Below are positions 63,265-64,000 of a stretch of 64,000 nucleotides of DNA, in pieces. The notes below the pieces were generated by a model, which was given only the letters and a program-made list of their open reading frames with translations, had not been told where the DNA came from and searched no databases. The DNA comes from Nitrospina sp. Its GTDB lineage: Bacteria > Nitrospinota > Nitrospinia > Nitrospinales > VA-1. Within the stretch, counting starts at the first letter, position 1. Each line of letters starts with the position of its first letter. The stretch is from assembly GCA_018673915.1 (NCBI GenBank), contig JABHBK010000024.1, forward strand, positions 50,879 to 114,878, given 5' to 3'. The position numbers and the translations under genes were made by a program.

Positions 63265-63999
63265 TTAGATTGCACCCGGATGCTCTTCGGGCCGTACATA
63301 GAAAGGCTCTTCAACCGTAACACGGATGATTTCTTTACCTTTCCGGTTAAACCCGATGACCGTGTCGTTATACATCTCAAACTTCTTACCGTGAATGTTG
63401 GTCTCGAAAATTTTCGGACCTGGCTCACGTTTCCATTTGAAGATGATACGCTGTGTCGTCCGGAACAACTGCAACACACCCAACAAGTCTCTGTCAGGAA
63501 CCATGTACTGATCGATAGAATGATCAACACCCGGTCCAAACATTTGTTGTGAGTATGCTCGTGGAACATGCCGTGACGGAATATAATATCCGTTAGGCTC
63601 GGTTCCCAGTTGTGGATACAACGGTAATGCGACTTTACGATCCCGAATCAGATAATACTGTGGATTATCAGGATCATGGGCCCACTCACCATTGCCACCG
63701 ATTTTGACAAGACCCTGTAATCGGATCTTACCAACACAGGCCGCCATACAACGCGTCTCCATTTGATCGCCTTCCGTCAGAGGATCGAGACCCTCAATTC
63801 GGGGATAACAAGCGATACATTTCTCAGAGATTCGTGTCGTACCACGAAACATCGGCTTTTTGTAAGGACACTGCTCTACACACTTCTTATAACCACGACA
63901 ACGACTCTGATCGATCAGAACGATGCCGTCCTCTTGGCGCTTGTAAATTGCCTTTCGAGGACACGCCGCCAAACAACCAGGATACGTGCAATGGTTACA
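63265..63999 (-). CDS. nxrB: nitrite oxidoreductase beta subunit, C-terminal part (5' end outside window)
   Basis: The frame is open to the window edge; at least 245 residues are visible, so the start is missing. From the edge inward: CNHCTYPGCLAACPRKAIY, then CRGYKKCVEQCPYKKP and CIACYPRIEGL, ferredoxin-type Cys motifs of the DMSO-reductase-family electron-transfer subunit. Spacing and FRGTTRISEKC match NxrB/NarH with four Fe-S clusters. It carries electrons from nitrite oxidation at NxrA. The sequence is closest, from memory, to Nitrospina/Nitrospira NxrB; NarH is less likely. The nxrA gene is not visible. Confidence 0.92.
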   Translation of the reverse strand, partial: CNHCTYPGCLAACPRKAIYKRQEDGIVLIDQSRCRGYKKCVEQCPYKKPMFRGTTRISEKCIACYPRIEGLDPLTEGDQMETRCMAACVGKIRLQGLVKIGGNGEWAHDPDNPQYYLIRDRKVALPLYPQLGTEPNGYYIPSRHVPRAYSQQMFGPGVDHSIDQYMVPDRDLLGVLQLFRTTQRIIFKWKREPGPKIFETNIHGKKFEMYNDTVIGFNRKGKEIIRVTVEEPFYVRPEEHPGAI

Positions 64000-64000
64000 A

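Noticed and set aside
1..64000. CRISPR arrays, insertion sequences, prophage, tRNA or rRNA genes
   Set aside because: I looked through the intergenic stretches for regular spaced repeats, transposase motifs and T-loop-like sequences and saw none; the only long repeats are protein-coding (ankyrin, TPR, IF-2 linker).

Overview
The window looks like chromosome of a Gram-negative, probably marine nitrite-oxidising bacterium of the Nitrospinota (Nitrospina-like). The strongest clue is at the right edge: the C-terminal part of a nitrite oxidoreductase beta subunit (nxrB, leftward, cut by the window end) followed by a TorD/NarJ-type chaperone. LpxC, LolA, RseP and many signal peptides show an outer membrane. 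Composition is moderate to AT-rich and several genes appear to use TTG starts. No rRNA, tRNA, CRISPR array, insertion sequence or prophage was found, so this is mostly core genome with a few unusual fusions.

Layout. 0-9.6 kb: end of a SagB-like nitroreductase, then mostly leftward genes (small exported protein, M1-like metallopeptidase, NusG-domain-II membrane protein, membrane-embedded spermidine-synthase-like protein, CheY, and a TRAP solute-binding pair TatP/TatT), with one rightward periplasmic prolyl isomerase. 9.7-14.1 kb: small membrane protein, DUF1844 and YkgJ proteins, then an AT-rich glycan trio (GT4, methyltransferase, polysaccharide deacetylase). 14.1-19.7 kb: leftward 5-oxoprolinase-type HyuAB fusion, an MBL-fold hydrolase with a problematic start, and an HDOD protein. 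20.2-23.6 kb: greA, trmB and a response-regulator/LpxC fusion. 23.6-26.7 kb: 13-repeat ankyrin protein and a receiver-PAS-GGDEF diguanylate cyclase.

27.2-42.6 kb is a long rightward housekeeping block: purN, lolA, rseP, an unknown small gene, a phosphoenolpyruvate mutase/nucleotidyltransferase fusion and proS; then, after a terminator, rimP-nusA-infB-ylxP-rbfA-truB-rpsO-pnp, closed by a strong terminator. 42.6-55.7 kb holds surE, a 2-Cys peroxiredoxin, a PhnP-like hydrolase, bioD, a two-component system, a fatty-acid desaturase, DUF2797, a second HDOD protein, a DUF47/PiT phosphate pair, an MBL hydrolase and an S1/P1 nuclease.

55.7-64 kb: plsC, then a redox/Fe-S island (peroxiredoxin homologue lacking its peroxidatic Cys, monothiol glutaredoxin, BolA, IscA/ErpA-type carrier, YgfZ-TPR fusion), a 564-residue protein of unknown family, and the nxr locus. 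An Fe-S assembly and repair module beside the Fe-S-rich nitrite oxidoreductase is a sensible pairing, but a functional link is inference.

The most notable points are the receiver/degenerate-AAA+/LpxC fusion (lipid A commitment enzyme joined to a phosphorylation module), the Cys-less peroxiredoxin, the YgfZ-TPR fusion starting just after a terminator, the PepM fusion in a housekeeping run, and structured leaders of rpsO and greA. Promoters, terminators and hairpins were found by reading; no folding, homology search or coverage calculation was run.
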